DNA of 64,000 nt from Brevibacterium epidermidis NBRC 14811 (lineage in GTDB: Bacteria > Actinomycetota > Actinomycetes > Actinomycetales > Brevibacteriaceae). Below the pieces are notes generated by a model, which did no database searches, had not been told where the DNA came from, and saw only the letters and a program-made list of their open reading frames with translations. Made by a program: the position numbers and the translations under genes. Shown piece after piece: positions 63,167 through 64,000 of this stretch (its first letter is position 1; every line of letters starts with the position of its first letter). The stretch spans positions 124,001 through 188,000 of the forward strand of contig NZ_BCSJ01000002.1 in the NCBI RefSeq assembly GCF_001570805.1, written 5' to 3'.

Positions 63167-63628
63167 CTACCCCACCGGGCAGATCTTGGACACGAGCTCG
63201 AAGATTTCCTCCGCCTCGGCGTCGGTGACATCGGAGAATCCGGAGAAGATGATCTCCGCATTCGTCTCGGCCGCCTCGGCGCAGAGCTTCTGCCCCGCCT
63301 CGGTGAGGGCGACGAGTACCCCGCGGTGGTCTTCCGGGTCGGCTGCCTGGGTCACGAGCCCGCGCCCCTCGAGTTTGCCGAGCAGACGGCTGAGCGCACT
63401 GCGGCTCATCACCAGACTGCGCAACAGGTCGCGCTGCCTGACCTGCGCCGAGGTCGACGCATTAATGAGCACATCGAATTGATTGGCGCTGAGCCCATGG
63501 CGGGTCCGGAACTCGTGTTCGAACCGCGTCATGAAGTCCTGATACTTCTCCATCATCAGGCGCCAGGCCGCGATCTTGATCGGGCCGTTCTGCCTGATCA
63601 TGCTGCTGACGGGAGTCGTCTCTTCCAT
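63167..63628 (-). CDS. MarR family transcriptional regulator
   Basis: A 153-residue winged-helix repressor (D-L-L-R-S-L-V-M-S-R-S-A-L-S-R-L-L-G-K-L-E-G-R-G-L in the recognition region). No Cys of the OhrR type stands in the sensing position near residue 20. The promoter contains a perfect TTTTGTTG-N6-CAACAAAA dyad, so it probably represses its own operon with pirin, GNAT and AhpD-like genes until an aromatic or quinone ligand binds. Confidence 0.88.
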   Translation of the reverse strand: MEETTPVSSMIRQNGPIKIAAWRLMMEKYQDFMTRFEHEFRTRHGLSANQFDVLINASTSAQVRQRDLLRSLVMSRSALSRLLGKLEGRGLVTQAADPEDHRGVLVALTEAGQKLCAEAAETNAEIIFSGFSDVTDAEAEEIFELVSKICPVG

Positions 63629-63676
63629 CTGCCTGTCTCTCCCTCACGAACTGCCATCCGATGTGTCGGCCGGCAC

Positions 63677-63698
63677 TTTTGTTGCACCGTCAACAAAA
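63677..63698. promoter_or_regulatory. MarR operator (TTTTGTTG-N6-CAACAAAA)
   Basis: A perfect 8-6-8 dyad 48 bases upstream of the MarR start. The TTGTTG...CAACAA pattern is classic for MarR/OhrR repressors. A partial repeat (TTCAATGTTGTAC) follows at about 63707. Confidence 0.85.
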
Positions 63699-63875
63699 TC
63701 GTAGTTCAATGTTGTACCTGGCCCTGAGTTAACAGGCCACGTCGACGATCCCCTCGTCGAAGTACCGGAGTATCCCCTACGTACCCCCGGCAATCACGGA
63801 TGAAGACGCTCTCCCCACGGCCCTTCATCACGCGCCGGGGGTATCGTATTGCCTCCTGCGCCTGAAGCTGACCTC

Positions 63876-63892
63876 GCAGGCGAAACGCCTGC
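63876..63892 (-). terminator. Small hairpin downstream of right-edge gene
   Basis: GCAGGCG-AAA-CGCCTGC, 7-base arms, 38 bases after the stop of the minus-strand frame ending at 63930. Confidence 0.45.
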
Positions 63893-63929
63893 ACCGAACG
63901 GCGAAGCGGCGCTCGGCCCAGCGGTCGGT

Positions 63930-64000
63930 TCAGATCTCCCGCAGATGCAGCCTCCCCTGACGTCTGGCCATGAACATCGCCACGCCGATTGCGGCGAGTG
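63930..64000 (-). CDS. Probable membrane protein, C-terminal fragment
   Basis: A minus-strand frame open from the window edge to TGA at 63932-63930 reads L-A-A-I-G-V-A-M-F-M-A-R-R-Q-G-R-L-H-L-R-E-I. This looks like the last membrane helix and basic tail of a transporter. Too short to name. Confidence 0.4.
   Translation of the reverse strand, partial: LAAIGVAMFMARRQGRLHLREI

Larger units (their letters stand above)
63629..63929. other. Intergenic region upstream of MarR gene
   Basis: Holds the MarR operator (63677-63698), a 10-of-11 inverted repeat (63781-63791 with 63834-63844, GTACCCCCGGC type) and a small hairpin at 63876-63892 that may end the gene entering from the right. No convincing gene. 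Confidence 0.5.

Noticed and set aside
63781-63844. Inverted repeat GTACCCCCGGC / GCCGGGGGTAT
   Set aside because: The 42-base loop and mismatch make a terminator or operator unlikely, and no gene ends nearby; kept only as a note in the intergenic entry.
63706-63894. 62-codon minus-strand frame upstream of the MarR gene
   Set aside because: Arg/Gly-rich translation, overlaps the MarR operator and palindromes, and has no ribosome site.

Overview
The window is high-GC DNA with densely packed genes and actinobacterial-type regulators and enzymes. A Brevibacterium-like member of the Micrococcales is the best fit, but this rests on gene content and codon style only. No rRNA, tRNA, CRISPR array, insertion sequence or prophage was seen.

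Left region (1-17 kb): the end of a BCCT transporter is followed by a complete histidine-utilisation locus. One minus-strand operon runs hutI, hutH, an M20 amidohydrolase, hutF and an IclR regulator. hutU is a separate transcriptional unit. No hutG-type deformylase is present, so the M20 enzyme is the likely last step. Between and beyond these lie an SDR enzyme, a LysR regulator, a thiolase, a class III CoA-transferase, an acyl-CoA dehydrogenase and an NCS1 permease. The palindrome GTCCGA-N4-TCGGAC occurs upstream of hutI, hutU, the CoA-transferase and (with one arm mismatch) the permease. This ties an acyl-CoA module and a transporter to the hut genes and suggests a regulon for imidazole compounds beyond histidine.

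Middle region (17-46 kb): a secreted lipase and a DUF1345 membrane protein come first. Next is a tightly coupled ureide/amide cluster (carbamoylase-like M20 enzyme, two amidases, an MHS-type transporter, LysR). Then come a DUF222/HNH protein, Lgt, a thioesterase, and two aminotransferases around a cupin/FAD-oxidoreductase divergent pair. A MerR-controlled small multidrug exporter with a 19-bp-spaced promoter follows, then a haloacid dehalogenase, an M20 peptidase, an NTF2-VOC fusion and a SNF2 helicase.

Right region (46-64 kb): a CstR-like regulator sits divergent from a Cys-rich mini-protein and a CstB-like persulfide dioxygenase-rhodanese, with two operator palindromes between them. Aspartase follows. 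A lower-GC segment (about 50.0-53.4 kb) carries a GntR regulator and two related organophosphate-antiporter-type MFS proteins. After a CHY zinc-finger and a DUF2891 protein comes a second lower-GC block (about 55.1-59.0 kb) with a NUDIX hydrolase coupled to a PLD-helicase-DUF3427 protein, a candidate phage-defence pair. The window ends with a non-canonical NRAMP-family transporter, a rifamycin ADP-ribosyltransferase, and a MarR-pirin-GNAT-AhpD operon preceded by a clear MarR palindrome.
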